Source: Gammaproteobacteria bacterium
GTDB lineage: Bacteria > Pseudomonadota > Gammaproteobacteria > Pseudomonadales > Azotimanducaceae
Length of the DNA: 32,237 nucleotides
Assembly (NCBI GenBank): GCA_002725995.1
Contig: PBRQ01000063.1
Coordinates: 1 to 32,237 of the forward strand
Direction: 5' to 3'
Shown here: one piece after another, positions 1 through 9,200 of the stretch
Numbering within the stretch: the stretch's first letter is position 1
Layout of the letters: every line of letters begins with the position of its first letter
Notes under the pieces: model-generated
The model's input: only the letters and a program-made list of their open reading frames with translations
What the model was told of the DNA's origin: nothing
Databases searched by the model: none
Position numbers and translations under genes: made by a program

Positions 1-279
1 ATCAATGAGATAGAGGCACAAGAAGATAATATAAAGGGTATAGAGACTTTTAAGCTTCAAGGCATCAAGCTGTTAGAAGATCCTAAAAGCTGCTGGAAGA
101 ATGGGAATTATCATGAAAAAAAGATGATTTTTGATTTCATCTTTGAAGAACCCCTAGAAATCTTGCATGGAGAAATTGGAAGCGCTCCATACGCCCATCC
201 CTACAGGCTTTTAAGGAAATCTTTTGCCAGAAAAGAAGGTATGGTGGAGCTAGGCGGGGTCGAACCGCCGACCTCGTGA
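1..279 (+). CDS. Serine recombinase, C-terminal fragment (5' end outside the window)
   Basis: The reading frame is open from base 1 and ends at TGA 277-279, giving 92 residues. Its shape is that of the C-terminal tail of resolvase/recombinase-family site-specific integrases: a charged helix, then a 'D/NP..cWkngn...kkmifdfiF' stretch, then a 'P-Y-R-L-L' segment where relatives usually have 'LPFKLL'. The catalytic Ser domain would lie left of the window. The last dozen codons (241-279) run into the tRNA-Ala gene on the opposite strand and supply the tail MVELGGVEPPTS, a kind of ending typical of integrases whose 3' end overlaps a tRNA attachment site. The first 240 bases look clearly AT-richer than the following genes, which fits foreign origin. 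The family call rests on a short segment and is fairly but not fully certain. Confidence 0.68.
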   Translation: MNEIEAQEDNIKGIETFKLQGIKLLEDPKSCWKNGNYHEKKMIFDFIFEEPLEILHGEIGSAPYAHPYRLLRKSFARKEGMVELGGVEPPTS

Positions 280-317
280 CTGCCAGTCACGCGCTCTCCC
301 AACTGAGCTATAGCCCC
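242..317 (-). tRNA. tRNA-Ala (anticodon GGC)
   Basis: On the minus strand the sequence folds as a full cloverleaf. The acceptor GGGGCTA pairs with TAGCTCC, including the G3-U70 wobble pair that is the alanine identity element. The D arm is GCTC/GAGC, the anticodon stem CGTGA/TCACG holds the loop CTGGCAG (anticodon GGC), and the T arm is GGCGG-TTCGAAC-CCGCC. The discriminator A (245) is followed by an encoded CCA (244-242). The 3' end faces the recombinase fragment at 1-279, whose stop codon lies inside this gene, so the 3' half is probably the attachment site of an integrated element. A tRNA-Ala gene beside gltX also occurs in pseudomonads. Confidence 0.96.
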
Positions 318-335
318 ACATGTGGAAGGCTGCGA

Positions 336-364
336 ATAGTATCCGAACTTCAAGGTCCAATCAA
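336..364 (-). promoter_or_regulatory. Sigma-70-type promoter for tRNA-Ala
   Basis: Read on the minus strand there is a TTGATT -35 element (364-359), a 17-base spacer and a TACTAT -10 element (341-336). Transcription would start near 329, about a dozen bases before the mature tRNA 5' end at 317. The site lies in the gap after the gltX stop codon, so the tRNA need not depend on gltX readthrough. Confidence 0.6.
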
Positions 365-400
365 CTGGGACTGACGTTCCGACCTACCCAATACCAGCAC

Positions 401-1885
401 CTAGGACAATCTACTGCGATATTCCTTTTCGAGTTTCTTGGCCTGTTTTTTTGAAATGCCGCCAAGGGTATCGACGGCATGGCGAACCCTTGCTCGCACC
501 ATGTCCGGTCCCAGGACCTCCATTGAGTCAAAAAGAGGAGGCGAAACTGGCTTTCCTGAAATGGCTACAAATACAGGGGCCAATACATCCCTTATTTTCA
601 TTTCAAGCCTGCCGGCCAGGTCTACAAATAGCTGATTGAGTTCTTCACGCTTCCAGTTCGTCACTCGCTCCAGATCCCATAATGCAAACTGGAGCACTTT
701 CTTAACCTCATCCGGTGAGGTAGCCTTATTTGCAAAGTCTGATTCCTGAACATCCGGCATACCTTCTGCAAAAAAGGATATCATCGACGGCACTTCAGAG
801 AAGACATCCACTCGCTCCTTGATCAGTGGAATAATTTTAAGCATGTTGTCCCGATTAAACGCCCAGTCTACGATCCGGTCGGCAAACTCTTCATCACTGC
901 ACTCTTCTCTCAACCAGCAACCATTCAGCCACTTCAGCTTTGTGATATCAAATACGGGCGCACCAAGTGAAATTCGCTCAACATCGAAATTGCTGATCAT
1001 CGCGTCCAGAGAAAATTTTTCTTCGCCATCCGGCATACTCCAGCCAAGCATACCCAGATAATTAATGACTGCTTCCGGCAGGAAGCCCATGCGCTCGTAA
1101 TAGCGAATACTAGTAGGGTTTTTGCGCTTGCTGAGTTTGCTCTTGTCCGGGTTTCTCAGGAGCGGCATATGAATGAGTTCTGGCATTTCCCAGCCAAGAT
1201 ACTCATAGAGCAGAATATGTTTGGGTGCCGAGTTGATCCATTCCTCACCACGAATAATATGTGAAATCTCCATCAGGTGATCATCGACAACAACTGCCAG
1301 GTGATAGGTTGGGTTACCATCCGCCTTGATCAAAACCTGCATATCAATTTGTGACCACTCGAACTCGATGTTACCTCGCAAGCGGTCCTTGACGACGCAT
1401 ATGGCATCTGATGGTACTTTCATTCGCACCACATGCGACTCACCGGCCGCCAGCCTGGCATCTATTTCCGCCGGGGCAAGTGTTGTGCAGTAGCCATCGT
1501 AACGAGCGGTTTCGCCCTTCCGTCTCTGCTCATTGCGCATTTCATTTAATCTTTCAGCGCTGCAAAAACAGTGAAAAGCATGACCTTCATCAAGTAGCTG
1601 CTTCGCATACTTCTCGTAAATATCAAGACGCTCGCTCTGACGATAGGGTCCATACGCACCCTCTCGATCTGGCCCTTCATCCCAATCCAAACCGAGCCAG
1701 CGCAGGGAATCGAGAATAATCTTCTCTGACTCAGCTGTGCTGCGCGCAGCATCCGTATCTTCGATGCGCAGAATAAATTCACCGCCCTGGTGTCGGGCAA
1801 AACACAGTGCGAACAATGCCATGTATGCCGTACCTACATGGGGATCTCCCGTTGGGGAAGGAGCAACTCTAGTTCTAACTTTCAT
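401..1885 (-). CDS. gltX: Glutamyl-tRNA synthetase (glutamate-tRNA ligase)
   Basis: This class I synthetase charges tRNA-Glu with glutamate in the cytoplasm. The protein is 494 residues from the chosen ATG, the same length as I recall for Pseudomonas GltX. It starts [20 protein letters not shown], which contains the HIGH-type motif (HVGT); the KMSKS-type loop appears as KLSKR in the segment [19 protein letters not shown]. The frame stays open upstream to 2116, but homology begins at this Met. An ATG three codons upstream (1894) is an alternative and gives MAAMKV. A perfect TATAAT overlaps that upstream ATG (see findings). The gene is divergent from dusA. The C-terminal anticodon-binding helical domain is complete and ends at TAG 401-403. 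Confidence 0.97.
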   Translation of the reverse strand: MKVRTRVAPSPTGDPHVGTAYMALFALCFARHQGGEFILRIEDTDAARSTAESEKIILDSLRWLGLDWDEGPDREGAYGPYRQSERLDIYEKYAKQLLDEGHAFHCFCSAERLNEMRNEQRRKGETARYDGYCTTLAPAEIDARLAAGESHVVRMKVPSDAICVVKDRLRGNIEFEWSQIDMQVLIKADGNPTYHLAVVVDDHLMEISHIIRGEEWINSAPKHILLYEYLGWEMPELIHMPLLRNPDKSKLSKRKNPTSIRYYERMGFLPEAVINYLGMLGWSMPDGEEKFSLDAMISNFDVERISLGAPVFDITKLKWLNGCWLREECSDEEFADRIVDWAFNRDNMLKIIPLIKERVDVFSEVPSMISFFAEGMPDVQESDFANKATSPDEVKKVLQFALWDLERVTNWKREELNQLFVDLAGRLEMKIRDVLAPVFVAISGKPVSPPLFDSMEVLGPDMVRARVRHAVDTLGGISKKQAKKLEKEYRSRLS

Positions 1886-2004
1886 GGCAGCCATTATACC
1901 TACTTGAGATGCCGCGGGTGGAGTTCTCTCTAGATCTTTCGGCTGTGCTCGAGACTCATTCCTGCTCATTTCGACCGAAACGGAGAAATCTAATAGCGAG
2001 ACCA

Positions 2005-2033
2005 TTCGAATGCGCTCAAGGTGACTGTATACT
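2005..2033 (+). promoter_or_regulatory. Putative sigma-70 promoter for dusA
   Basis: TTCGAA (2005-2010), a 17-base spacer and TATACT (2028-2033) give a good -10 with a weak -35. The predicted start near 2040 lies 3' of the first in-frame GTG (2021) but before ATG 2063, which supports 2063 as the dusA start. Confidence 0.45.
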
Positions 2034-2062
2034 GTAACCCTGCAAAGACTAACCTCAGATAT

Positions 2063-3034
2063 ATGCTGGATCGAACCTTGAGCGTCGCGCCGATGATGGG
2101 TTGCACCGACATGCATTGTCGCTACCTGCTACGGCTTCTTTCGCCCAATTCACTACTGTATAGCGAGATGATCACAGCAGATGCACTGCTTCACGGTGAC
2201 ACTGCCTACTTTCTCAGGCACCTGCAGGACGAACCCGTTGCTTTTCAACTCGGCGGCAGCAACCCAGAAAAGCTAGCCAGATGTGCCAAATTGATTGAGT
2301 CTGCCGGATATCAGGAAATCAACCTGAACGCCGGATGTCCGAGCGACAGGGTTCAGGTTGGCAAGATCGGTGCCTGCCTGATGGCAGAACCCTTACTCGT
2401 TGCTGATTGTTATTCGGCAATGCAATCTGCCGTAAATATCCCGGTGACCATCAAGTCCAGAATTGGAATTGATGACCAGGATAGCTTCGCATTCTTCGAA
2501 GACTTTATCCGACCCATCCACGGGGCTGGTTGTCGCACATTTATTGTCCATGCACGAAAAGCAATACTCAAAGGACTCTCACCCAAAGACAATCGTACAA
2601 TACCACCCCTAAAATACGAGTATGTCTATGACATCCAGGAGGCCTTTCCGGATGCAACCTTTGTCCTCAACGGTGGCCTGGTATCTTCACAGCAGGTGGT
2701 TAAGGAACTGGAACTCGTGAAAGGCGTTATGCTGGGTCGTGCTGTCTATAGCAACCCCTGGCTTTTGGTAGAGATTGAAGCTGACCTATTCGGCACACCA
2801 TTGCCAGCGCGGCGTGAAATCGTCACCCTATATCGGCGGTATATATTAGATGGCCTGGCAGAAGGGACTTATTTTAAGCACATGGGAAAACACCTCCTTG
2901 GCTTGTTTACGGGTATCCCCGGTGCCAGGGCTTATCGCAGGCACCTGAGCGAGCATATGTTCAAGGATGATGCAGGGATTGAATGCTTCGACGATGCGAT
3001 TGAATTGATTCGTGCTCAGGCACAACCAGAATAG
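2063..3034 (+). CDS. dusA: tRNA-dihydrouridine(20/20a) synthase DusA
   Basis: This FMN-dependent enzyme reduces uridines at D-loop positions 20/20a of tRNA to dihydrouridine. The 323-residue protein starts [20 protein letters not shown], the usual DusA beginning. It has the catalytic-cysteine motif [12 protein letters not shown], the GACLMAEP segment, the substrate-binding FIVHARKA segment and the FMN-phosphate region [10 protein letters not shown]. The frame is open back to a GTG at 2021, but a probable promoter -10 overlaps that codon and family homology begins at 2063, so the ATG is chosen. The gene is divergent from gltX, which places two tRNA-function genes together. The TerB-like gene follows 52 bases downstream on the same strand and may be co-transcribed. 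Confidence 0.96.
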   Translation: MLDRTLSVAPMMGCTDMHCRYLLRLLSPNSLLYSEMITADALLHGDTAYFLRHLQDEPVAFQLGGSNPEKLARCAKLIESAGYQEINLNAGCPSDRVQVGKIGACLMAEPLLVADCYSAMQSAVNIPVTIKSRIGIDDQDSFAFFEDFIRPIHGAGCRTFIVHARKAILKGLSPKDNRTIPPLKYEYVYDIQEAFPDATFVLNGGLVSSQQVVKELELVKGVMLGRAVYSNPWLLVEIEADLFGTPLPARREIVTLYRRYILDGLAEGTYFKHMGKHLLGLFTGIPGARAYRRHLSEHMFKDDAGIECFDDAIELIRAQAQPE

Positions 3035-3086
3035 ATGCCTGCACTGATGGAAGGACGGGTAATCTAACACAAATGAGGACAGCTAG

Positions 3087-3548
3087 ATGAAGGTGGTCAT
3101 TACAAGGTTTTTTGAAGAATTCCTGATGCCTGGAGAAATTGTCAGTGAAACGGGCGACAGCCACGATGTTCGGTTTGCCACCGCGACACTGCTAATGGAG
3201 GTGTCCCGTTCCGACAACGATTTTCAAGAAATCGAACGGGAAGCAATAATCGATATTCTAGTGAAACTGTTTGATTTCTCTGAAACGGAAGTCAATGAGC
3301 TCATTGATCTCGCAGAGGATGCCGCAGATGAAGCGCATGACCTTTATTCTTTCACCAGACTCATCAACGAACACTACGATTACGCGGCCAAAAAACAGCT
3401 GGTCAAGAACCTCTGGGAAGTTGCTTTTGCCGATGGGCGAATTGATGCGTTTGAAGAGCACATCATTCGCCGCATATCAGGATTAGTACACCTGGCCAAC
3501 GAAGATTTTGTTCGCGCCAAGATACTGGCGCGGGAAAGTTCCAGCTAA
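3087..3548 (+). CDS. TerB-family protein (tellurite-resistance-like, unknown function)
   Basis: The protein has 153 residues, is all-helical in appearance and very acidic. It shows the duplicated TerB-like layout: an N-terminal half with the D-x-x-F-x-x-x-E-type signature (RSDNDFQEIEREAI) and a second half with ADGRIDAFEEHIIRRI. TerB-fold proteins bind metal or sit in membrane-associated stress complexes, but stand-alone short copies like this one have no assigned role, and no other ter gene is present. A GAGG Shine-Dalgarno sequence lies about 8 bases before ATG 3087. It follows dusA on the same strand and converges with the STAS gene, with only two bases between the ends. The name does not imply tellurite resistance here. 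Confidence 0.75.
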   Translation: MKVVITRFFEEFLMPGEIVSETGDSHDVRFATATLLMEVSRSDNDFQEIEREAIIDILVKLFDFSETEVNELIDLAEDAADEAHDLYSFTRLINEHYDYAAKKQLVKNLWEVAFADGRIDAFEEHIIRRISGLVHLANEDFVRAKILARESSS

Positions 3549-3550
3549 CT

Positions 3551-4066
3551 CTAGGCGACCCGGTCTCTGGGTTCATGAGACTCGCCTACCCTTTCATCCT
3601 CCAGCGCCTGCACCAGGTCCTGGAATTCACCGCGATTCCGCTCATTCAAACTCATAAGAACTCTGTGTGCATCAAGCACCTGTTTGCGGAGTTTAGATTC
3701 AGACACAATCTCCGTATGCAATTCTCCCAATTGGCCACACTCTGTAACCAACTCCTTGAGAATTACAAAGATTTTTTCGAAACCCATGCTCTCCAGAATG
3801 CGAGTCATGTCTTCATTTGGTGAGATTATCGTTGGGATCGTAGAGAAGGATTTCTGGGTGGTCAGTGAAATCTTGGCCAGCAACCCCAGAGTTGTGCTGT
3901 CAATGCCGGTCGTTTCGGTCAGGTCAATAATGATCGACTTAAATGTCTTACTCTCTCCTAGTCTGGTTAGAAACGTACTTATGGTCGGACCCAAGGTCAC
4001 CCTCACGTCACCAATAAGTTTCAGTACCTGAACACCATCCCGCTCTGCAAACAACAATTTGCTCAT
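3551..4066 (-). CDS. STAS-domain protein, anti-sigma factor antagonist-like
   Basis: The protein has 171 residues. An N-terminal STAS domain of about 105 residues carries the segment IIIDLTETTGIDSTTLGLL, with Ser57 next to Asp56 at the position phosphorylated in SpoIIAA/RsbV-type antagonists. About 60 residues of predicted helix follow, which is longer than minimal antagonists. It starts 4 bases after the stop of the upstream PP2C phosphatase gene, with GGTAGGG as ribosome site; a longer in-frame start at 4117 would overlap that gene and is not preferred. The obvious inference is that the phosphatase dephosphorylates this STAS protein in a partner-switch, as in the Pseudomonas HsbR/HsbA pair. 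No anti-sigma kinase gene is seen nearby. Confidence 0.85.
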   Translation of the reverse strand: MSKLLFAERDGVQVLKLIGDVRVTLGPTISTFLTRLGESKTFKSIIIDLTETTGIDSTTLGLLAKISLTTQKSFSTIPTIISPNEDMTRILESMGFEKIFVILKELVTECGQLGELHTEIVSESKLRKQVLDAHRVLMSLNERNRGEFQDLVQALEDERVGESHEPRDRVA

Positions 4067-4070
4067 TACC

Positions 4071-5243
4071 CTACCCAATGCCTGCCACTGTAAATACCGC
4101 GATATCATCGGGGACATCCCTGGTACTTTCTATTCCAAGTTGCTCCGCCAATGCATCAACATCCCGCTTGCCACATTTTACTACCGATAACAGGTGTTCT
4201 TCTTTAGCCTTCAGTGTCTGTTGAGGCATGATTTCGAACACTCCATCGGAAAACATCACAATTGTGAAGTGAATTGGCAGTGAAACCGATCGCGAATCAT
4301 ACTCCGGTGCCTGGTATAAACCTAGAGGCAATCCGCCTATTTCGAGGAATGCCGCCTGGTCTTCACCGCTCAAAATAGCGGCTGGAAACTGTGCCGCATT
4401 GCTATATTCGAGCATGTTCTCCTCACAATCCAAAATTCCAAGGAACATCGTTACATGTTGTTCCAGATCACACTGTAATAGTTCACGGTTCAGCCAGGTC
4501 AATATGCTGCCTGGCGATTTAAGGTCCAGGCTCTCGTAATCACTCTGAAGTCTTCTGGACAGGCTCTTTAACAATACGGTCACAAAGGCGCTTGAGGCAC
4601 CATGCCCGGAGACGTCTGCGATGTAAAACACGGTTCTTCCATCGCGCAACTTAAAATAGTCGATGAAGTCACCACTAAGAATCAGCGACGGGAAAATCCG
4701 GTGATCAAAGGTAACCTTACTGGAGGTCATTGGTGCTGCCGGCATCATGCCACGCTGCACCCTGAACCCCGCCTGCTGGTCTCGCTCAAGAATCTTGAGG
4801 TTCTCACCCAGCTTGTAGTTCAGGCCCTCGAGTTTTTCCTCGCTGGCAAGGTGATCCTCCTGCATGGTGTGGCGCTGTATGTTCTTCTCAATAACATACT
4901 TCAGCAGCGCCCCCTGACCACCTACAAACCTCAGGAAATCTGTAGCGCCAGCCTCCAATAAGCCCACCAGCTTTTCCTCATCTCCAAGAACGCTAACTAG
5001 TATTATCGGTAGCCCGGCATCAATCTTTAGTATTTCCCTGATCAGGGAATGAGCATCGATGAGTAATTCATCAAGGGAAAGCAGTACGAGATCAGGTTTG
5101 GAAGTACGAATTTCGGAGAGACAGTCGCCTTCGGTGGCAACGTTAGTCGTCGCGAAGCTAATGTCGTTAAGTAGACACTGCAGTTCACTTTCAGAACCAG
5201 TTGACTGTTCCACAACCAGTAACCCACCGTCGCCGTTTCTCAT
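4071..5243 (-). CDS. Receiver-like domain fused to PP2C/SpoIIE-type Ser/Thr phosphatase
   Basis: The protein has 390 residues: a response-regulator-like domain (about 8-125), a helical/coiled linker (about 125-165) and a SpoIIE-type PP2C phosphatase (about 170-388). The phosphatase looks intact, with the metal-binding segments SGDFIDYF, YIADVSGHGASSAF, MFSDGVFE and DDIAVF. The receiver is degenerate: the usual acidic pair reads VVEQS, the phosphoacceptor position after PDLVLL is Ser56, and the conserved Lys appears to be Arg105. The output is therefore unlikely to be controlled by normal phosphotransfer at that Asp. It is followed after 4 bases by the STAS protein, its probable substrate. The start is taken at ATG 5243. 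Confidence 0.9.
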   Translation of the reverse strand: MRNGDGGLLVVEQSTGSESELQCLLNDISFATTNVATEGDCLSEIRTSKPDLVLLSLDELLIDAHSLIREILKIDAGLPIILVSVLGDEEKLVGLLEAGATDFLRFVGGQGALLKYVIEKNIQRHTMQEDHLASEEKLEGLNYKLGENLKILERDQQAGFRVQRGMMPAAPMTSSKVTFDHRIFPSLILSGDFIDYFKLRDGRTVFYIADVSGHGASSAFVTVLLKSLSRRLQSDYESLDLKSPGSILTWLNRELLQCDLEQHVTMFLGILDCEENMLEYSNAAQFPAAILSGEDQAAFLEIGGLPLGLYQAPEYDSRSVSLPIHFTIVMFSDGVFEIMPQQTLKAKEEHLLSVVKCGKRDVDALAEQLGIESTRDVPDDIAVFTVAGIG

Positions 5244-5460
5244 CTAACGTTTACACATCTAAGTTACGCATTGTTGACGTTAAATTTCCATCCCAACTAT
5301 CTTGGACTAGAACGCGCAAACTTTACCCCCAAAATTTAATAGTTACAAGTATTTAGAGAGGTTTTCTCGACAAAGGATAATAGCAGAGCCAGTGGTCTGC
5401 AGCTGAGATTTCCACCTTTCAGCAGGAACGAGATTGCAGGATCATTTTGTTAGCAGAAGA

Positions 5461-5478
5461 AGGGGGAAATGCCCCCCT
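5461..5478 (-). terminator. Possible weak terminator after mlaA-like gene
   Basis: A 6-bp GC stem (AGGGGG 5461-5466 with CCCCCT 5473-5478) and a six-base loop lie about 20 bases beyond the mlaA stop. On the minus strand it is followed by TCTTCT rather than a clean T-run. Nothing else recognisable was seen in the 255-base gap 5244-5498. Confidence 0.35.
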
Positions 5479-5498
5479 GGAACACCACTTTTTATTCG

Positions 5499-6200
5499 TT
5501 AGAAATCATCAGCGAAGGGGTCACTGACCTCACCATCATTGACCAGGTACTCACGTCTCTGCATATAGGCATCACGATAGAATATGTACTTGTCACCGAA
5601 AACTACTTTTTCAGCACTGAGCAGGCCAGCACGATTCCTTACCACGCGCGCACCGTAAACAACATTACGATGGGACACGGGATAGATGTATAGAACCGGA
5701 TCAAAAACGCCATCCAGAATCCTAGCCAGACCATCCCTGACTGAGCCGGGGCCAAGCCCAGGGATAACGACATAAGGACCGGTCGGTGCGCCCCATTTCG
5801 CGAGTGTCTGACCCCAGTCCTCCTCATGTTCAACAAGACCAAGTGCCGAAGCAGGATCGAACAGTCCACCAATACCAATAGTTGAATTGATAAGCACGCG
5901 CATCAGATCACTCATGCCGCCAGTGACCTTGCCCTGAAACAGACTACTAACCGCGTTACCAACATCTCCAAGATTTGAGTAGACGTTGCTTACACCGTTT
6001 CGGGCAAAGCGTGGGAAAACATTCTGATAGGCGACTGCCACAGGCCTTATCAGAATCCTGTCACCAAAATCATTAATATTGTGCGTAACCCGGTTTATTC
6101 CAATCCAAGGATCAGGGTCTGAATAATCATGTTCATCAGTTTCCGCCAGGGCTGGTAGTACCCCGACAAAAGCAAAAATCAGGTTGAATACAATTCTCAT
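5499..6200 (-). CDS. mlaA: MlaA/VacJ-family outer-membrane phospholipid transport protein
   Basis: MlaA sits in the outer membrane and extracts mislocalised phospholipids from the outer leaflet, passing them to MlaC and the MlaFEDB transporter. The 233-residue protein has the family landmarks in order: DPWIGINRVTHNINDF, RVLINSTIGIGGLFDPAS, EDWGQTLAKWGAPTGPY and IPGLGPGSVRDG. The N-terminus is a signal peptide ending ALA before ETDEHD. There is no lipobox cysteine, so this copy seems to be cut by signal peptidase I rather than lipidated. Its ATG directly follows the hrpA stop (TAG-ATG, no gap), which suggests translational coupling to a gene of unrelated function. The other mla genes are not in the window. 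Confidence 0.9.
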   Translation of the reverse strand: MRIVFNLIFAFVGVLPALAETDEHDYSDPDPWIGINRVTHNINDFGDRILIRPVAVAYQNVFPRFARNGVSNVYSNLGDVGNAVSSLFQGKVTGGMSDLMRVLINSTIGIGGLFDPASALGLVEHEEDWGQTLAKWGAPTGPYVVIPGLGPGSVRDGLARILDGVFDPVLYIYPVSHRNVVYGARVVRNRAGLLSAEKVVFGDKYIFYRDAYMQRREYLVNDGEVSDPFADDF

Positions 6201-9200
6201 CTAGTTACCAGCTACCGCGGCAAAAGACTTTTGCCACTCTTTTTCCAGGCGTTTGGCAGACACTGGCACACTCGTTCCAACGGGTTGGGCAAACAAAGAT
6301 ACGCGATATTCCTCCAACATCCAACGATATTCTTGCAGCATTTCAGCTGCAGGGTCATCCAGCTCAAACAACCGCTTCGAGTAGCCCGCGACCTCAACCA
6401 TGTGGACTTTATCACGATCCATATTACCCTGCAGTTTATCGATCCTGTACTTTATCGCCTTCAGGTACCGCGGGTACTGACTCAGCCAGCGGAAAGGTAC
6501 CGTTGCCAGGAAACCCGGGACCAGCAACCGATCAAGCTGTTGCTTGATATCTGCATAGACCGCCTGGTTGTTTTCCGTGACTGAACGCTTTAACTGCTCT
6601 TCTATCTGCAGGGATTCTTTCAAAATCACGCTCAGCAACCTGGCAACATTATTCATCATCGCGATGAGGTTCTGTTTTTCGCGCAACCTTTGCCTGAACT
6701 CAGCCTCACTTCGCACCTTGTCTTTCCCCTCTACAAAGGTATAGCGAAAAATAGCTGAAACGGCCTGACTGAGCAATGCCTCCCTCGATCCCCGGGTTGC
6801 ATAAAATATGGCAAACTTTTCAAAGCCGGGAATATTCTTTTCGATGTACTTGCTTTGCTCCTGAAGCTGAAGCATCACCAGTCGTAACAGGCCCAATTCA
6901 CTCAAACGCGTGGCGGCGAGACGGTTATCAACTACCTGGATTGACACACTGTTCCCATTGTCAACAATCGCTGGGTATCCCTTGATGCGAACACCAGCCT
7001 GCTCAATCTCTACCTGCAGAGGTAACTCGTCAAAGTTCCAGTCGTCCAGTCCGGTCTTTTCAAGTTCATTCCTTGCCCGCTGACTGAAACCACGGTCCAC
7101 CTCCCCGGCAAACCGGTCGACGAGTGCATCTATATCACGTCCACTTCCCAGGACTTTCCCTGCCTCATCAACAATTTGCAGATTCATCACAAGGTGCCGA
7201 TTGATCGCGGAGGAATTGAAGCTACTCTCATCAACCTTAATGCCACTGAGGCGAAAAAGTTTCTCTGCCAAGGCAGTTGCAAGGCTCCGGCCATCGTATT
7301 CAAGCCCCTGCACAGCCTTGTCTGCATAATCCGGCGCGGGAATAAAGTTCTTTCGCAGCGCCTTTGGCAACGACTTGATCAAGGCCAAACACTTTTCTCT
7401 CAATAGCCCTGGGATGATCCAGTCGAGTTGCGCTTTGGATATCTGTCTCAGCATCGCCACGGGCACTTTTACGCTGACACCATCATCCTCATGTTGGGGG
7501 TTAAAATAATAGTCAAGCTTCAGGTCTGCATCGGCTACCTTGATACTGTTGGGATATAGTTTCTCTGGCAAAGACACCTGCTGTTTCATCAGAATTGCCT
7601 TGTCGAGATAAAGCAATTTTGGCGTCTCAGCCTCAGCTACACTTCTAAAGGCTTCCAGCTCAAATTCGCTGACCACGTTCTCCGGCAACTTTTCATCATA
7701 AAATTCATATAGCACATATAAGTCCACTAGAATGTCCCTTTTCCGGGATTTTGACTCAAGCCGCTCCACTTCACTTACCAGGAGGTTGTTATGCCGATAG
7801 AACCCTGCCTTACTTTCCAACTGTTGTGAGACCAGCCCTTGCTGAATAAATATTTCCCTCGCTTGCACGGGGTTAACTGCAGCAAAATCTACGCGACGTT
7901 TTTTTATGATCACGACACCATAGAGGTTCACTTCCTCATAGACGAAGACCTGCCCCTTATCCGCATCGAAGTGAGGTTCAAAATAGTTGCGTTTGACAAG
8001 GTGCGCTGCCAGGGGCTCGACCCAGGCACTGTCAATCCAGGCAACATTTCGGGCGAATAGTCGCGTTGTTTCTACCAATTCAGAAGAAACAATCCATTTG
8101 GGTTTGGCCTTAAACTGAGAGGAGCCTGGGAAAATAAGATGCTTTCGATTTCTGGCGCCGGTATATTCGTTCTCATCAGTCTTCTCACCAATATTACCCA
8201 GCAGACCACTCAGCAATGCCCGATGGATGCTGTTGTAGTGGGCTGCCTTGCGGTTTTCCTTCAGGCCCAACTCACGACACAGCAGGTGCAATTGCCGATG
8301 TACATCCCGCCACTCTCGCATCCGCATAAATGATAAATACCTGCGACGGCAGAACTTCCTCAGCTGGTTCTGGCTAAGCTGTTGGCGCTCTACTTCGTAT
8401 TGGTTCCAAAGGTTCACGAAGGCCATAAAGTCAGACTGCTCATGCCAGTACTGCCGGTGAGCCTCGTCCGCCGCCTGCCGATTTTCGTGAGATCTTTCCC
8501 TTGGGTCCTGAACGGAAAGCGCACTGGCTATAATGAGTATTTCCGACAGACACCCCGTGCGCCCCGCTTCGAGAAGCATCCTGGCTAGCCTCAGGTCGAC
8601 CGGGAAGCGGACGATGTCCTTTCCCAGGCTGCTGATTTTTCGCTGTCTGTTTACAGCCATAATTTCATTCAGCAGATGAAAGCCATCGTTAATCTGCCGC
8701 TGGTCCGGTTTTTCCACAAAAGGAAATTTTGCAATGTCCCCAAGGCGAAGTTGCAGCATTTGTAAAATGACCGAAGCGAGGTTGGTTCGCAGGATTTCCG
8801 GCTGAGTAAATTCTGGTCTGGATTCAAAATCGTCTTGCGAATAGAGCCGAAAACAAATGCCATCGCTAACCCGACCACACCGGCCCTTTCTCTGCTCGGC
8901 GCTCGCCCGAGAAATGGCCTCTATGGGAAGCTGCTGAACTTTTGAGCGGTAGCTGTAGCGGGAAATCCGAGCCTGCCCTGGATCAATCACGTAGCGAATC
9001 CCCGGAACAGTCAGCGAAGTTTCAGCAACATTTGTGGCAAGAATAACGCGCCGCTCTTTGTGTTTCTGAAACACCTTATTTTGTTCAGCAACACCGAGCC
9101 GTGAATATAGTGGCAGGACATTCAGATATTTCAGATCAGATCTGCGAATCAGGTGAGCGACCTCTCTGATCTCCCTCTCCCCTGCAAGGAATACCAGAAC

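Noticed and set aside
2021-2062. Upstream GTG start for dusA
   Set aside because: It overlaps the likely promoter -10 element, has no ribosome site and adds residues not seen in DusA proteins.
3087-3548. Tellurite-resistance operon
   Set aside because: Only a stand-alone TerB-like gene is present, with no terA, C, D, E or Z. The name reflects fold, not phenotype.
5244-5498. A small gene or RNA in the gap between the phosphatase and mlaA-like genes
   Set aside because: No ORF with a ribosome site and no strong fold was seen other than the short GC hairpin near the mlaA end.
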